This document shows positions 8,608 through 17,498 of a stretch of DNA of 64,000 nt, piece by piece; within the stretch, counting starts at the first letter, position 1, and the number at the start of each line of letters is the position of its first letter. The translations under genes and the position numbers were made by a program. The stretch comes from JANSWY01 sp965243755 (lineage in GTDB: Bacteria > Bacteroidota > Bacteroidia > Cytophagales > Cyclobacteriaceae): NCBI GenBank assembly GCA_965243755.1, contig CBDEVW010000003.1:682001-746000 (forward strand), in the 5' to 3' direction. The notes under the pieces were generated by a model that was not told the DNA's origin, did not search any database, and saw only the letters and a program-made list of their open reading frames with translations.

Positions 8608-9153
8608 TAGATAAACAATTTCCAACAATCCTTTACCACCACTATAGTCTCTGGCACTACTATAAACCCAATGTTCCGGTCTTTCTACCCAACCTTGTTT
8701 TACTGGGTTTAAATGGATATAGTCAAGTTTATTATCCAGTAAGTAATTGCTATTCAATTCGATAGGATGAAAATGGTGTTGCCATAGCTGAAAATCCTTA
8801 TTGCTCGATCGGTAAGTACCTTCTCTTTTCATAGTCCAAAGTATCCACTCTCTCCTACTTTCCTGCAAATCACACTCCATTGCTTTTCTAATGTGTCTTG
8901 AGGTAAAACTTTTCAGATCTCTCACTATGTCCTGAATTTTATTGCGTCCATCACTCCCAATGATCATATGTATATGATTCGACATGATACACCACGCACC
9001 AACTTCTAAACCTTTTTCTCTCTGACAATATCTTACACTCTCCAGAAATAACTCTCGGTAAGATTGCCGGATAAAAATGTCCATCCAGTTTAGTATAGTG
9101 AAAGTTACAAAATGATATTTTGACTGGTCCCTTACAGCATACTTTCTTGCCAT
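8602..9153 (-). CDS. REP-associated tyrosine transposase (RAYT, Y1/HUH type)
   Basis: I use ATG 9153 (183 residues); a TTG two codons earlier is also possible. The HUH metal motif is SNHIHMI near residue 60, and the conserved block DYIHLNPVKQGWV near the C-terminus holds the likely catalytic tyrosine. The start (KYHFVTFTI) is typical of single-domain Y1 transposases. Single-copy RAYTs act on REP palindromes rather than moving themselves as IS200/IS605 elements do. Palindromic repeats sit on both sides here, which supports this identity. Confidence 0.9.
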   Translation of the reverse strand: MARKYAVRDQSKYHFVTFTILNWMDIFIRQSYRELFLESVRYCQREKGLEVGAWCIMSNHIHMIIGSDGRNKIQDIVRDLKSFTSRHIRKAMECDLQESRREWILWTMKREGTYRSSNKDFQLWQHHFHPIELNSNYLLDNKLDYIHLNPVKQGWVERPEHWVYSSARDYSGGKGLLEIVYLC

Positions 9154-9192
9154 ACCCAAAACTACCTGTACCGGTTCTAATTATGGTGGACT

Positions 9193-9258
9193 TGGAACGA
9201 GTTCCACTTTGAGCGGGACGCTCAACAACTATTAGATCTCAGCCAGATGCTAAGACCA
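9193..9258. repeat. REP-like palindromes, right side of transposase
   Basis: Three palindromic blocks lie upstream of the transposase: TGGAAC-GA-GTTCCA (9193-9206), TTGAGCG-GGA-CGCTCAA (9209-9225) and 9237-9258. The last, read on the minus strand, matches the GGTCTTAGCG...CGCTGAGA palindrome of the left repeats with about three differences, so it is an inverted copy. The rest of 9160-9410 shows no gene. Confidence 0.75.
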
Positions 9259-9410
9259 GTAACAAGTGACTGTGGATTTCTCTCTACAATATTGCATCCA
9301 GTTCCACAATTCCATCTTCAAAAAAGCCTATTTCATACCCATTAAGTGCCATTTTGGTTCTGGCACAATATTTCTACCACACTAGGCAGTCACTAAAATT
9401 CAAATTTATC

Positions 9411-9866
9411 ATGAAATCAATATTAAAAACATCAATACTCGGTACACTAATCATTTTTACGCTTGCTGCCTGCAACAATCAGCAGGAAGAACAAAGAAAA
9501 CTGGAAAAAGAGAAACAGGAACTCTCAGAATTCCTGGAAAGCAAGAAAGAGCAGCTCGATGAAACCATTGAGCAACTGAAAGACCAGGCGAATATCGATG
9601 AATCCAAACTGGAGCGTGGCATTGAAAAACTTAAAGACAAAGCCAACATCGATGAATCCAAAGCAGAAAGAAATTTTGAAAAACTAATCGAAGAATTGGA
9701 AGATCAGAAATCTGAAGTTTCAGAAAAACTGAACGAAATCAGAGCTGCTTCCAAGGAGAACTGGAAAGCACTGAAATCTGATGTGGATCAGCTGTCCAAT
9801 GAAATCGACAAAAACATCGAGGATGTAAAGGCTGATCTGAAAGAACTTTTTGCAGGATCTGAATAA
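9411..9866 (+). CDS. Coiled-coil lipoprotein with 18-residue internal repeat
   Basis: ATG 9411 precedes a lipoprotein signal (LIIFTLAACNN), giving 151 residues. After the lipidation Cys the whole chain is charged heptad-like helix rich in E and K, predicted as one long coiled coil. Two adjacent 18-residue units starting QANIDESKLERG and KANIDESKAERN share sequence. It resembles periplasmic spacer lipoproteins of the Lpp or apolipoprotein-like kind but no named family is certain. Another lipoprotein gene follows after a strong hairpin, so the pair may be co-transcribed. Confidence 0.75.
   Translation: MKSILKTSILGTLIIFTLAACNNQQEEQRKLEKEKQELSEFLESKKEQLDETIEQLKDQANIDESKLERGIEKLKDKANIDESKAERNFEKLIEELEDQKSEVSEKLNEIRAASKENWKALKSDVDQLSNEIDKNIEDVKADLKELFAGSE
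9585..9692 (+). repeat. 54-bp in-frame tandem duplication
   Basis: Units 9585-9638 and 9639-9692 encode the two NIDESK-containing 18-residue blocks of the coiled-coil lipoprotein. The core AATATCGATGAATCCAAA versus AACATCGATGAATCCAAA is almost unchanged, while the flanks have drifted. Confidence 0.75.
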
Positions 9867-9877
9867 GCATTCATAAA

Positions 9878-9898
9878 GGGGCCTGGAGGTCAGGCCCC
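9878..9898 (+). promoter_or_regulatory. Perfect 8-bp hairpin between two lipoprotein genes
   Basis: GGGGCCTG and CAGGCCCC pair perfectly around GAGGT. There is no T-tract, so it may be a weak terminator, an mRNA-stabilising hairpin or a processing site between the two lipoprotein genes. Confidence 0.5.
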
Positions 9899-9926
9899 AA
9901 CATTGATAAAGTAAACAAAACTGATC

Positions 9927-10463
9927 ATGAAAACACTTAAAAGCATTTTGCTGGTAGTTGTAATGGGATTTTTAATGGCTTCATGTCATGATTCCTATTA
10001 TGCTGCCAATACAAAAAACATCAACAAGCTAGATGGTGAGAAACAAGCCACCGCAAAAGTGATGGTAGAATTGAATGACCACCTCATGTTGCTTAGAAAC
10101 ATGAATACGCTTGCGGCAGAAAAGGCACAATCAAGGAAGACCTACCTGTTGGCCACAGATCTGGAAACCGAATTCAAAGAGTTGATGATAAAACTGGAGA
10201 TGAAGGCTACTATCAGGCAATACACACTGGCAGATGAGCTCAGCAAGTCAAACAACGACCTCTATTACCAACTCTACAACCAACCAGATGAAAACTTCGA
10301 CAGTGCCTACCTGGAGCTGTCAAAGCAACGGTTGGAAGAATTAACCATGTACCTGGATCATCATATAGCTGATCCCGCTACACCGCAAATAAGAGAATTA
10401 TGTAACGACTTTTTGGCGGAGATCAATCTGATCTCTGCGAGAGTTGGTGATTTGAGTGCTTGA
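9927..10463 (+). CDS. Lipoprotein, possibly DUF4142-like helical
   Basis: This 178-residue protein begins with a lipoprotein signal (VVMGFLMASCHD, lipidation Cys20). The remainder is all-helical. The segment FDSAYLELSKQRLEELTMYLDHH followed by ATPQIRELCNDFL loosely follows the DUF4142 four-helix (ferritin-like) pattern, in which an F-D-x-A-Y-L helix is followed by a late helix. The match is weak. A clear terminator follows at 10481. Confidence 0.65.
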   Translation: MKTLKSILLVVVMGFLMASCHDSYYAANTKNINKLDGEKQATAKVMVELNDHLMLLRNMNTLAAEKAQSRKTYLLATDLETEFKELMIKLEMKATIRQYTLADELSKSNNDLYYQLYNQPDENFDSAYLELSKQRLEELTMYLDHHIADPATPQIRELCNDFLAEINLISARVGDLSA

Positions 10464-10480
10464 GTTTTTTGACTTGTTTA

Positions 10481-10514
10481 AAACCGTCTCAACTCGTTTT
10501 GAGGCGGTTTTTTC
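10481..10514 (+). terminator. Rho-independent terminator
   Basis: AAACCGTCTCAA and TTGAGGCGGTTT pair with one G-U wobble around a short loop and run into TTTTTT. It ends the lipoprotein transcript and also faces the minus-strand cassette ending at 10569. Confidence 0.8.
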
Positions 10515-10568
10515 TTGATTTAGATTCCAGAATATAGTACCGTTTTGTCAAACTCCAATAGTGGCATA

Positions 10569-11333
10569 TCAGGCAACATCACTAAGATCAGGATCCACAT
10601 CATGTTCATAGGTCCTGTCTCCTAATTGCTCTTTTTCAATGATTTCCCACTCCCTTTCCCATGAGTCGTCTCGTCCTTTGTCGGGACCATCCTTTTCTTT
10701 TTCGGAGGTTGCGTTATCCTCAATCAACCGATCGGTCATAAAGTGGTCATTTTCCAGCCTGGACCATACGTCCCGACCTTCTCCATCATTCATGATCTCA
10801 CGATCAAACCAATCCTTAAACTCATAGGAATTCACTGGTACTTCATTGCGTTCTCTTTGCCACCTGTTTTTTGACTCAATTGCACGCTCAATTTGCTCAT
10901 TGATTTGATTAATCAGATCAAAATTTCCATGAAGTATGTAATTGATCAGATAAGCATACTCTGATGTAATCAGGTAATAACTATAGTCTGTATCATCCCT
11001 GAAAATTGGAGAGACAGGAAGATTAGCCACCTTATTGGCGGCATCTGCATAAGAGTTATTAAAGAATGCCGCCCGCTGCACATAAAATTGTGGAATTAAA
11101 AACACTGCCTCTACAATAAGGTAGTGAACGCCTGATTTTTCACTTGCTTTACGAAGCATCTGGTCATAAGCCATTTCATTTTCAATATTTCGACCTGGTC
11201 CATCAACCATCTGATCAACGTATTCCTGAAACTGCAATTGGTGTGATTCTATTTCACGTTTTCTCATGTACTGGTCAACATCGTAAATGGTAATGTCATT
11301 GTTGGTCCGGCTTCCTTGCTTGAATGTATGCAT
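10569..11333 (-). CDS. Unrecognised protein, second gene of a two-gene cassette
   Basis: This 254-residue protein has no signal peptide or membrane segment. It is strongly charged, mostly helical by composition, and has an acidic C-terminal tail (about 205-254) rich in D, E and K. A tyrosine- and isoleucine-rich stretch (SYYLITSEYAYLINYI) lies in the middle. I recognise no family. It starts three bases after the stop of the 511-residue gene, so the two are one transcription and translation unit. Confidence 0.6.
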   Translation of the reverse strand: MHTFKQGSRTNNDITIYDVDQYMRKREIESHQLQFQEYVDQMVDGPGRNIENEMAYDQMLRKASEKSGVHYLIVEAVFLIPQFYVQRAAFFNNSYADAANKVANLPVSPIFRDDTDYSYYLITSEYAYLINYILHGNFDLINQINEQIERAIESKNRWQRERNEVPVNSYEFKDWFDREIMNDGEGRDVWSRLENDHFMTDRLIEDNATSEKEKDGPDKGRDDSWEREWEIIEKEQLGDRTYEHDVDPDLSDVA

Positions 11334-11336
11334 CCT

Positions 11337-12872
11337 TTAATCCCGGGTTATTTCCACATTAATATATACCGTCACCAAATCAACATCGTCAACAATCGTT
11401 TTAAGCAGTTGGTCGTCATGCAACTTCAACCTCCATTTTCCTACCGGGTTAATGTTTCTAATCACATCTCCACCATAAAATATCGGGGCGGCTCCTTTTA
11501 AAAACCCTGATGATCTGGAAGTCACCAATGGCACATTGAACACGAATGATTTATTGCTTCGATTGGTATAATCTTCCTGTGCTTCCAACTGCTGTAAAGG
11601 GGGCGTCAACTCCGCTGGCAATGTGTACCGAAGGTAATCTTTGAGTTCAACAGTTTCGTAATTTTTATTCGGGTCATATGGTCTCTTAAGCTTTCCGAAT
11701 TTCTTATTCTGTCTTACTTCCTTCAGGTTAATCTCCAGAAATATTCCCTTGAACCTGATTGACCGGAAATTACCTGCAGGATTGAATTCAAACTCCAGAT
11801 CTCCGTCCGCCCAATGGTCTTTGACCCAGGTGGCTTTGGCTTTTTCTTTCTCAAATTCATTAATAGCACCACCATCCGAATTGAATGGAATTATATCTAC
11901 CCAATGGAATTGCTCCACCATTTTGCTTGCTCGCACCTGGCTGACCAGGACCGTTTCATAACTATCTAATTGAATGGCTTTCAATTGCTTTATCGTTCCC
12001 CACAGATAATCTCTGATTAGGTCCTCATATTCAAACAGGAATCTCTTTGGTTCGATATAATCACGAATTGTTAGTTCTTCCAGGTTGTCCTTTATTTCCT
12101 GCTTTTCCAGCTGCTTTAGAATGTCTGCATTATGTTTTGGCTCCATCCCAAAAATCAGATATAAACCATGCTTGATGGCCTGCAGCAGCATTACCAACTC
12201 GGTAAACTTGTACCAATACTTTATTTCTGCTCGTTGCAGATCGATTTGGTCACTATACAATGAGGTAATGGTTCTCTTTTCCTGTCGGATCTTTTCCCGG
12301 AATTTATTCGTGATTTCCTTCACTGACTGGGCCAGTGCTATCTCTTTTTCAGTAGCTTCTTCATCAAATGTTCCGGTGGTTTCTCCTTCGTTGGTCTGTA
12401 GTTTTTTTGCATAAGAAATGTTGGTGGATCGCATTCTTATCAACTCCAATTCCTGTGAAGCAAATTCTTCCAGCTTTTTTTCCAGCTCATACTGATCATC
12501 CTCCACCTTCTGCTTCAATCTGATGTTTCTGACTTGTTTACGCAATTCAATACAGTCAGCATGCAGGTTGATTGCATCCATCAAATTTTTATTCACCGCA
12601 TATGGATTATAGACTGCCCTGTCGTAGTAGAACTTGTAGACCTTCGGTTGGACAACAGGTGCTGTGGGGACTTCCCCTCTCAAATATTCCAATAGCCGAT
12701 CATCAATCTTTGGTTCTGGAATCGGTATTAGCTCAACGGGAAATTTCAATGGTGGCCCGTCTACCCACTCCGGATTAATGAATTTCAAATCTTTCTCAGG
12801 AGAAATGGTGATCTCGGAAATGTTATCTCCCAGCAAAATCTGTAGATTTCTGGGCAACTGCTCAAGTTTCAT
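11337..12872 (-). CDS. Large unrecognised protein, coiled-coil core, C-terminal beta domain
   Basis: This 511-residue protein has no signal peptide. Residues about 115-270 are charged helix with heptad character; the last 170 are beta-rich. The end, with GKWRLKLHDD, then VDDVDLVTVYINVEITRD, is laid out like the C-terminus of Tc-toxin A subunits (a strand ending W-x-L-x-L, then a D-D-V/I-x-x-V/L-x-I-x-Y/V strand). The block FRSIRFKGIFLEI also recalls that fold. The protein is far shorter than a TcA subunit and the similarity is weak, so the function stays open. Confidence 0.6.
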   Translation of the reverse strand: MKLEQLPRNLQILLGDNISEITISPEKDLKFINPEWVDGPPLKFPVELIPIPEPKIDDRLLEYLRGEVPTAPVVQPKVYKFYYDRAVYNPYAVNKNLMDAINLHADCIELRKQVRNIRLKQKVEDDQYELEKKLEEFASQELELIRMRSTNISYAKKLQTNEGETTGTFDEEATEKEIALAQSVKEITNKFREKIRQEKRTITSLYSDQIDLQRAEIKYWYKFTELVMLLQAIKHGLYLIFGMEPKHNADILKQLEKQEIKDNLEELTIRDYIEPKRFLFEYEDLIRDYLWGTIKQLKAIQLDSYETVLVSQVRASKMVEQFHWVDIIPFNSDGGAINEFEKEKAKATWVKDHWADGDLEFEFNPAGNFRSIRFKGIFLEINLKEVRQNKKFGKLKRPYDPNKNYETVELKDYLRYTLPAELTPPLQQLEAQEDYTNRSNKSFVFNVPLVTSRSSGFLKGAAPIFYGGDVIRNINPVGKWRLKLHDDQLLKTIVDDVDLVTVYINVEITRD

Positions 12873-12938
12873 GGATTGTGGTTATTTGGTTTATGGTGTG
12901 AAATAAGAAGGTTAATTCGGGTATTAATAGCGTCTTTC

Positions 12939-13481
12939 TTAGTCTGAAAAGCGTTGGTAGTGATTTTGAACAACCTGTTCGAGGTATATCCTGGTGTCCG
13001 TACATTTGAATCGCAACATTTGGTCCAACTGGCCAAAAAGTGGAATACCCTCACCCAACAACACTGGTATTGTTGTGATTACCATATCGTCAATCAGGTC
13101 CTCCTTTAAAAAACTTTGTATCGTCAGTCCGCCATCGATGTACAACCTACAAAATCCTTTTTGATGTAGTTGAGCTAGTACCTCTTTCAGGGTTCCTGAA
13201 ACGATAAAGGCCTTGTCTTTGTATTTTTCAGGTACCGACTTAAGCTTATTGCTTAAGACAAAGACAGGTTTTTCGTAGGGCCACTCCACATCAAAACCTA
13301 CCACAGTCTCAAAACTGTTCCGTCCCATCACCAAGGCATCAATTCCTGAAATAAAATCCAGATATCCCATGTCATCCTGATCCGGATTAGGTACAGTATC
13401 CAGCCAATCGACACCACCATTTTTGTCAGCAATATATCCATCCAGACTGGTTGCTATAAAGACACTATTTCGTTTTTCCAA
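12939..13481 (-). CDS. Dihydrofolate-reductase-like protein (RibD C-terminal family)
   Basis: The product is 180 residues from a TTG at 13481. The N-terminal strand SVFIATSLDGYIADKNGGVDWL and the later VMGRNSFETV and LYIDGGLTIQSFL are characteristic of the DHFR/RibD_C superfamily (YwjB/YyaP type), which binds NADPH through the G-R-x-x-x-E and D-G-G segments. The family name does not fix the substrate; most members are not true folate reductases. It stands alone on the minus strand. Confidence 0.85.
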   Translation of the reverse strand: MEKRNSVFIATSLDGYIADKNGGVDWLDTVPNPDQDDMGYLDFISGIDALVMGRNSFETVVGFDVEWPYEKPVFVLSNKLKSVPEKYKDKAFIVSGTLKEVLAQLHQKGFCRLYIDGGLTIQSFLKEDLIDDMVITTIPVLLGEGIPLFGQLDQMLRFKCTDTRIYLEQVVQNHYQRFSD

Positions 13482-13639
13482 TGATTCGACTTTTGTTTGT
13501 CCCTAATTTAACCAGAGAAAAATTGTTGCTATGATAGAATTAGATTTTTATTGATTCTGGTTCCTATTCATGTCAGGCATTTGGCATCATTTTTATTAGC
13601 ATTGTAGGGATTTAAAAAACCAAGGAATTATATTCAGGT

Positions 13640-14353
13640 ATGCATCTCAAAGTCGTACTGTGTTCATCGTTGTTATTGTTGTTTATCATTCCCTCGGTTG
13701 CACAAAACCAGATTCAATACAAAGCACAGGCAATTGATGTTAGTCTGATATCTCTCAATCCCAAAATTAAAAATGTTGGATTTGATGAACTCATGAATGC
13801 TTCACGCTTCGGTCAATTACTTACCACTCCAACGGATACTTTTCGCAACAATGGAAGCCTCAGCGTTTCAGGATTTGTTATTGGAATCAGTGTAAAACCC
13901 CTCGATAGCTTACTGAAACATGCCTTTGAAGTCACCTTTAGTTCGGAAACAATTGAAGCTCAATGGGGGGAATGGACCGGCGACAGTGCTACCACTTCCA
14001 TTACCGGCCGGTATGAAAATTTTCTCCTTGGTCTGGGGTATGAATACTTCCTCAAACGGGGTAAGTTTTTGCAATTACAGACCGGAATCCACACCCATAT
14101 CAGCTTTCCTGTTTCCGCAATAACCACCGAAACGGTTCAATCAAATGATGAGTCTTCTTCTGTTGACTTATTTGGACATAAAAAAGTTGGATTCCGTAGT
14201 AGTATCCCATTTGTAGCAAGTTTTAAGATCTTCAAACCGGTGAGGTTCACCTTCGGGATTGTTCCTACCATCAATGTTTATCAACTGGATGGATTGAAGA
14301 AGACCAAATTTTGGGTAGCAAATGAAGTTGGACTTAGATTTTACCTGAAATGA
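13640..14353 (+). CDS. Outer-membrane beta-barrel protein of the TonB/DUF4249 operon
   Basis: This 237-residue protein has a signal peptide (LLLLFIIPSVAQ, cleavage near 22). The rest shows alternating strands ending in an aromatic-type barrel terminus (GLRFYLK). It overlaps the TonB receptor gene by four bases (ATGA), so it belongs to that operon as an outer-membrane partner or porin-family protein. Confidence 0.7.
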   Translation: MHLKVVLCSSLLLLFIIPSVAQNQIQYKAQAIDVSLISLNPKIKNVGFDELMNASRFGQLLTTPTDTFRNNGSLSVSGFVIGISVKPLDSLLKHAFEVTFSSETIEAQWGEWTGDSATTSITGRYENFLLGLGYEYFLKRGKFLQLQTGIHTHISFPVSAITTETVQSNDESSSVDLFGHKKVGFRSSIPFVASFKIFKPVRFTFGIVPTINVYQLDGLKKTKFWVANEVGLRFYLK

Positions 14354-16629
14354 GATTATTGATCACATATTGCTTCTTGATATCAGCAACTCATTGTTTA
14401 TGCCAGAACACCATCAGTGGGTACATCACCGATGCGGATAATGGCGAGTCCCTGATAGGGGTAACCATATATGATGAAACTACCCAGACCGGCACCATCA
14501 CCAATGCTTATGGCTTTTATTCACTGACATTGGACAATGGCGAACATCAGTTGAGAATATCTTACATAGGTTATGAAACCATTAACCGTACTATTGACCT
14601 TCAAACCAATCAAAAACTGGACATCTCAATGGCAACCTCAGTTCAGCAATTTCAGGAGGTTGTGATCAGTGCAGACCGATACATTGTAGAAGAGGAGGTG
14701 AAATCCACACAAATGGGAAGTTTTAACCTGAAGCCCAAAGAAGCAGCAATCATCCCGACTATAGGAGGGGAAGCTGACATCATTAAAACTGCGCAATTAC
14801 TCCCTGGTGTTTCCCGGGGCGGTGAAGGAACTACCGGAATGTATGTCCGGGGTGGAACCGACGATCAGAACCTGGTCACATTAGATGAAGCAACGGTCTA
14901 TAATGTAGGACATCTTTTTGGTTTTTTCTCAGTGTTCAACACTGATGCAATTAAGGATGTTCAGGTGATTAAAGGCGGTTTTCATTCCAGTTATGGGGGT
15001 AGGCTTTCGGCAGTCATTGACACCAGAATGTACGAAGGAAATCAGGATCGGTTTGCGGCAAAAGGGGGCGTAGGGATACTGACAAGCCGACTGGCATTGA
15101 ATGGACCAATTGGTAAAAAGTCCTCTTTCATGATTGCAGGCAGAAGGACTTATATTGACAAGGTATTTGGCTTGTTTGGCGTTAGTATTCCCTATTATTT
15201 TTATGACCTCAACACAAAATTCAATTACAAAATATCTGCTCGGGACAGAATATTTGTAAGTGGCTATTTTGGCAATGACATCCTGGCGTTGCAAGAAGAC
15301 GTGGATGAAGAGGAAGAGTTCTCCAATGAACTGACGTTTGGGTTTAACCTTGGCAACTTCACTACCTCAGTTCGGTGGAATCACCTTTATCCCAATGATA
15401 AATTATTCCTCAATGTCACCGCACTACAGACCAATTTCAAATACGACATTAATGGCTCCTTTGTGGACAATAACCTGTTGATCAAATCTAAGATTCAGGA
15501 TGTCGCGCTGAAAGCTGATTGGGACTATTTTGTCAATCCTAATAACACTGTCGAATTTGGTGTTCATTCCATCGGGCACTTTTTCAGACCAAATGTGGTC
15601 AACACCGGTGGAGACATTTCAGATTTTCTAAAATCTCAGGAAGGCGACCTTATTCCTACTCAGGAATATGCCATCTATGCAGGTAACGAACAAAAATTTA
15701 ATTCGAAGCTTTCAGCTTATTATGGTTTGAGAATCTCTTCTGCCAATGTAAAGGGGGCGTTCTACTATGGTCTGGAGCCACGGCTGAGTACTAATTATTT
15801 ACTCGCTGATCTTACTTCTCTCAAAGCCAGCTATAGTGTAATGAGTCAGTACATGCATCGGGTAAGTTCTTCGTCTATCGCGCTCCCAACCGATCTGTGG
15901 TATCCGGTGACCAGTTCGGTAAAGCCACAACGATCGCACCAGTGGTCATTGGGCCTGTTTCATGGAATTGAGCGCCTGAATCTTAACCTCTCTGTTGAAG
16001 GGTTTTATAAAACAATGGATAACCTCATTGAATACCGGGAAGGAGCTCGTTTACTATTGAATGATAACTTTGAGGAAGAGCTGATCAGTGGCATTGGGAA
16101 ATCTTATGGAGTCGAGTTTTTAGTAAGAAAGAAAAGCGGACCGATCACAGGGTGGGTTGGTTATACGATTAGCAAAGCCAACCGGACATTTGAATTGCTG
16201 AATGACGGTCGCACCTATCCTGCAAAGTATGACCGTACGCACGACCTGTCGGTAGTAGGAATTTTTCAACTCAACGAAAAGGTGTCTTTTTCCATGGTGT
16301 GGGTATACACCAGTGGTGCCAGGTACACGGCTCAGACCGGGCAATACCTGATGCCTAATGCTAGCTTGACCAATGTAGAGCTAATACCTATCTATTCTGA
16401 AAGGAATGCCATTAAACTCTCCCCATCTCACCGCCTGGACCTTAACTTTATTCTTAAAAACAACCCAATCAAGAAGTTTAAAAGTGAGTGGCAAATCGGT
16501 GTTTATAATTTCTATAACCAGGCCACACCTTATCGTGTAAATGTCAGATTCAACGGAAAAACGCTGGAATATGTGCAACCCGGCTTCTTTGGTTTTATCC
16601 CTTCAGTTTCATTCAACTTTAGCTTCTGA
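14350..16629 (+). CDS. TonB-dependent receptor with carboxypeptidase-like N-domain
   Basis: This 759-residue protein has a signal peptide (about 1-18) and a CarboxypepD_reg-like domain (about 20-95: ISGYITDADNGESLIGVTI). The plug follows, with LLPGVSRGGEG, YVRGGTDDQN and VIKGGFHSSYGGRLS, then the beta-barrel, ending in aromatic SFNFSF. It should bind a ligand outside and import it with TonB energy. It overlaps both neighbours, and the DUF4249 lipoprotein gene after it is the usual partner of this receptor class. No sigma/anti-sigma pair is adjacent, so surface signalling is not evident. Substrate unknown. Confidence 0.92.
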   Translation: MRLLITYCFLISATHCLCQNTISGYITDADNGESLIGVTIYDETTQTGTITNAYGFYSLTLDNGEHQLRISYIGYETINRTIDLQTNQKLDISMATSVQQFQEVVISADRYIVEEEVKSTQMGSFNLKPKEAAIIPTIGGEADIIKTAQLLPGVSRGGEGTTGMYVRGGTDDQNLVTLDEATVYNVGHLFGFFSVFNTDAIKDVQVIKGGFHSSYGGRLSAVIDTRMYEGNQDRFAAKGGVGILTSRLALNGPIGKKSSFMIAGRRTYIDKVFGLFGVSIPYYFYDLNTKFNYKISARDRIFVSGYFGNDILALQEDVDEEEEFSNELTFGFNLGNFTTSVRWNHLYPNDKLFLNVTALQTNFKYDINGSFVDNNLLIKSKIQDVALKADWDYFVNPNNTVEFGVHSIGHFFRPNVVNTGGDISDFLKSQEGDLIPTQEYAIYAGNEQKFNSKLSAYYGLRISSANVKGAFYYGLEPRLSTNYLLADLTSLKASYSVMSQYMHRVSSSSIALPTDLWYPVTSSVKPQRSHQWSLGLFHGIERLNLNLSVEGFYKTMDNLIEYREGARLLLNDNFEEELISGIGKSYGVEFLVRKKSGPITGWVGYTISKANRTFELLNDGRTYPAKYDRTHDLSVVGIFQLNEKVSFSMVWVYTSGARYTAQTGQYLMPNASLTNVELIPIYSERNAIKLSPSHRLDLNFILKNNPIKKFKSEWQIGVYNFYNQATPYRVNVRFNGKTLEYVQPGFFGFIPSVSFNFSF

Positions 16630-17498
16630 TGAAAATAATAAATTTCATATTACCCATTGTCACGATCCTTTACCTGGGTTGCTCCCCGGAGCAGTTGTTC
16701 ATTGAGGTGGAACCAGCAGAGGAAAAACTGGTGATTAGTTCTCAATTCATTCCAGACAGCATTTTAATCGTTACGGTTACCAGAAGCTTTTCTGCATTGG
16801 TGACTAAAAGTACTGAGAACCTGGAAGCTGACGACATTGAAAAGCTCATCGTAGATCGAGCATTCGTAACAGTCACCCACAATAACGAGACAACAACGCT
16901 ATATCAGGTAGGTGAGCAGTCGGGCATATATGTAGGAGCAGTAGGTTCCATTAGCCCGGGTGATTGGGTAGACCTGTTTGTGTATGATTCACTAACCACA
17001 GATTCCATTCATTCAACCACAGAGGCAATGCCACAAGTAATGATCGAAGAAGCTTTTATCACGAAAACTTATGAGGGAAATGACACCACCAGCACATTTC
17101 ACTATAGTTTTAATGACCCTGCCGGACCTAATTGGTACATCCTGCATGCTTACGGATTGGATGATGTGCCTTCAGTTGTTGATGATAGCCTGATCTTTAA
17201 CCTTGTTGACCAGAATCTGCTGATCACCTCAGAATTGATTTCAGACATTACGTTTGAATCAGATGAGGTCTCCCGGGAAATAGCGCTACCATTTTACAAT
17301 TCTCCGGACACTGTGGTATTTATGCTTACCAATATCAGTGAGGGGTATTTCAGGTTTCTGGATGCTCGACAAAGAACAGGTGGTATCATTGCCAGTGCCA
17401 CCGGTGAGCCTGTCAATCACCCGACCAATATCGAAAATGGTTACGGATTCTTCAACATCCATCTTCCACATTTGGTGGTAGGATACAATGAAGATTAA
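16629..17498 (+). CDS. DUF4249 lipoprotein, partner of TonB receptor
   Basis: This 289-residue protein has a lipoprotein signal (PIVTILYLGCSPE, lipidation Cys18). The start of the mature part, with EVEPAEEKLVISSQF, VTVTRSFSALV and later beta-rich segments, follows the DUF4249 pattern. These proteins are encoded after TonB receptors in Bacteroidota and are thought to sit at the outer membrane as an accessory. Its ATG shares one base with the receptor stop (TGATG). Its TAA (17496-17498) directly abuts the stop codon of the converging beta-lactamase gene, with no base between. Confidence 0.85.
   Translation: MKIINFILPIVTILYLGCSPEQLFIEVEPAEEKLVISSQFIPDSILIVTVTRSFSALVTKSTENLEADDIEKLIVDRAFVTVTHNNETTTLYQVGEQSGIYVGAVGSISPGDWVDLFVYDSLTTDSIHSTTEAMPQVMIEEAFITKTYEGNDTTSTFHYSFNDPAGPNWYILHAYGLDDVPSVVDDSLIFNLVDQNLLITSELISDITFESDEVSREIALPFYNSPDTVVFMLTNISEGYFRFLDARQRTGGIIASATGEPVNHPTNIENGYGFFNIHLPHLVVGYNED

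Noticed and set aside
9193..9206. A parS-like palindrome (TGGAAC-GA-GTTCCA)
   Set aside because: It does not match the GTTTCACGTGAAAC-type parS site and lies with the REP elements.
12085..12414. 109-aa plus-strand open frame
   Set aside because: It lies inside the 511-aa minus-strand gene, has no convincing start or family, and is a shadow frame.
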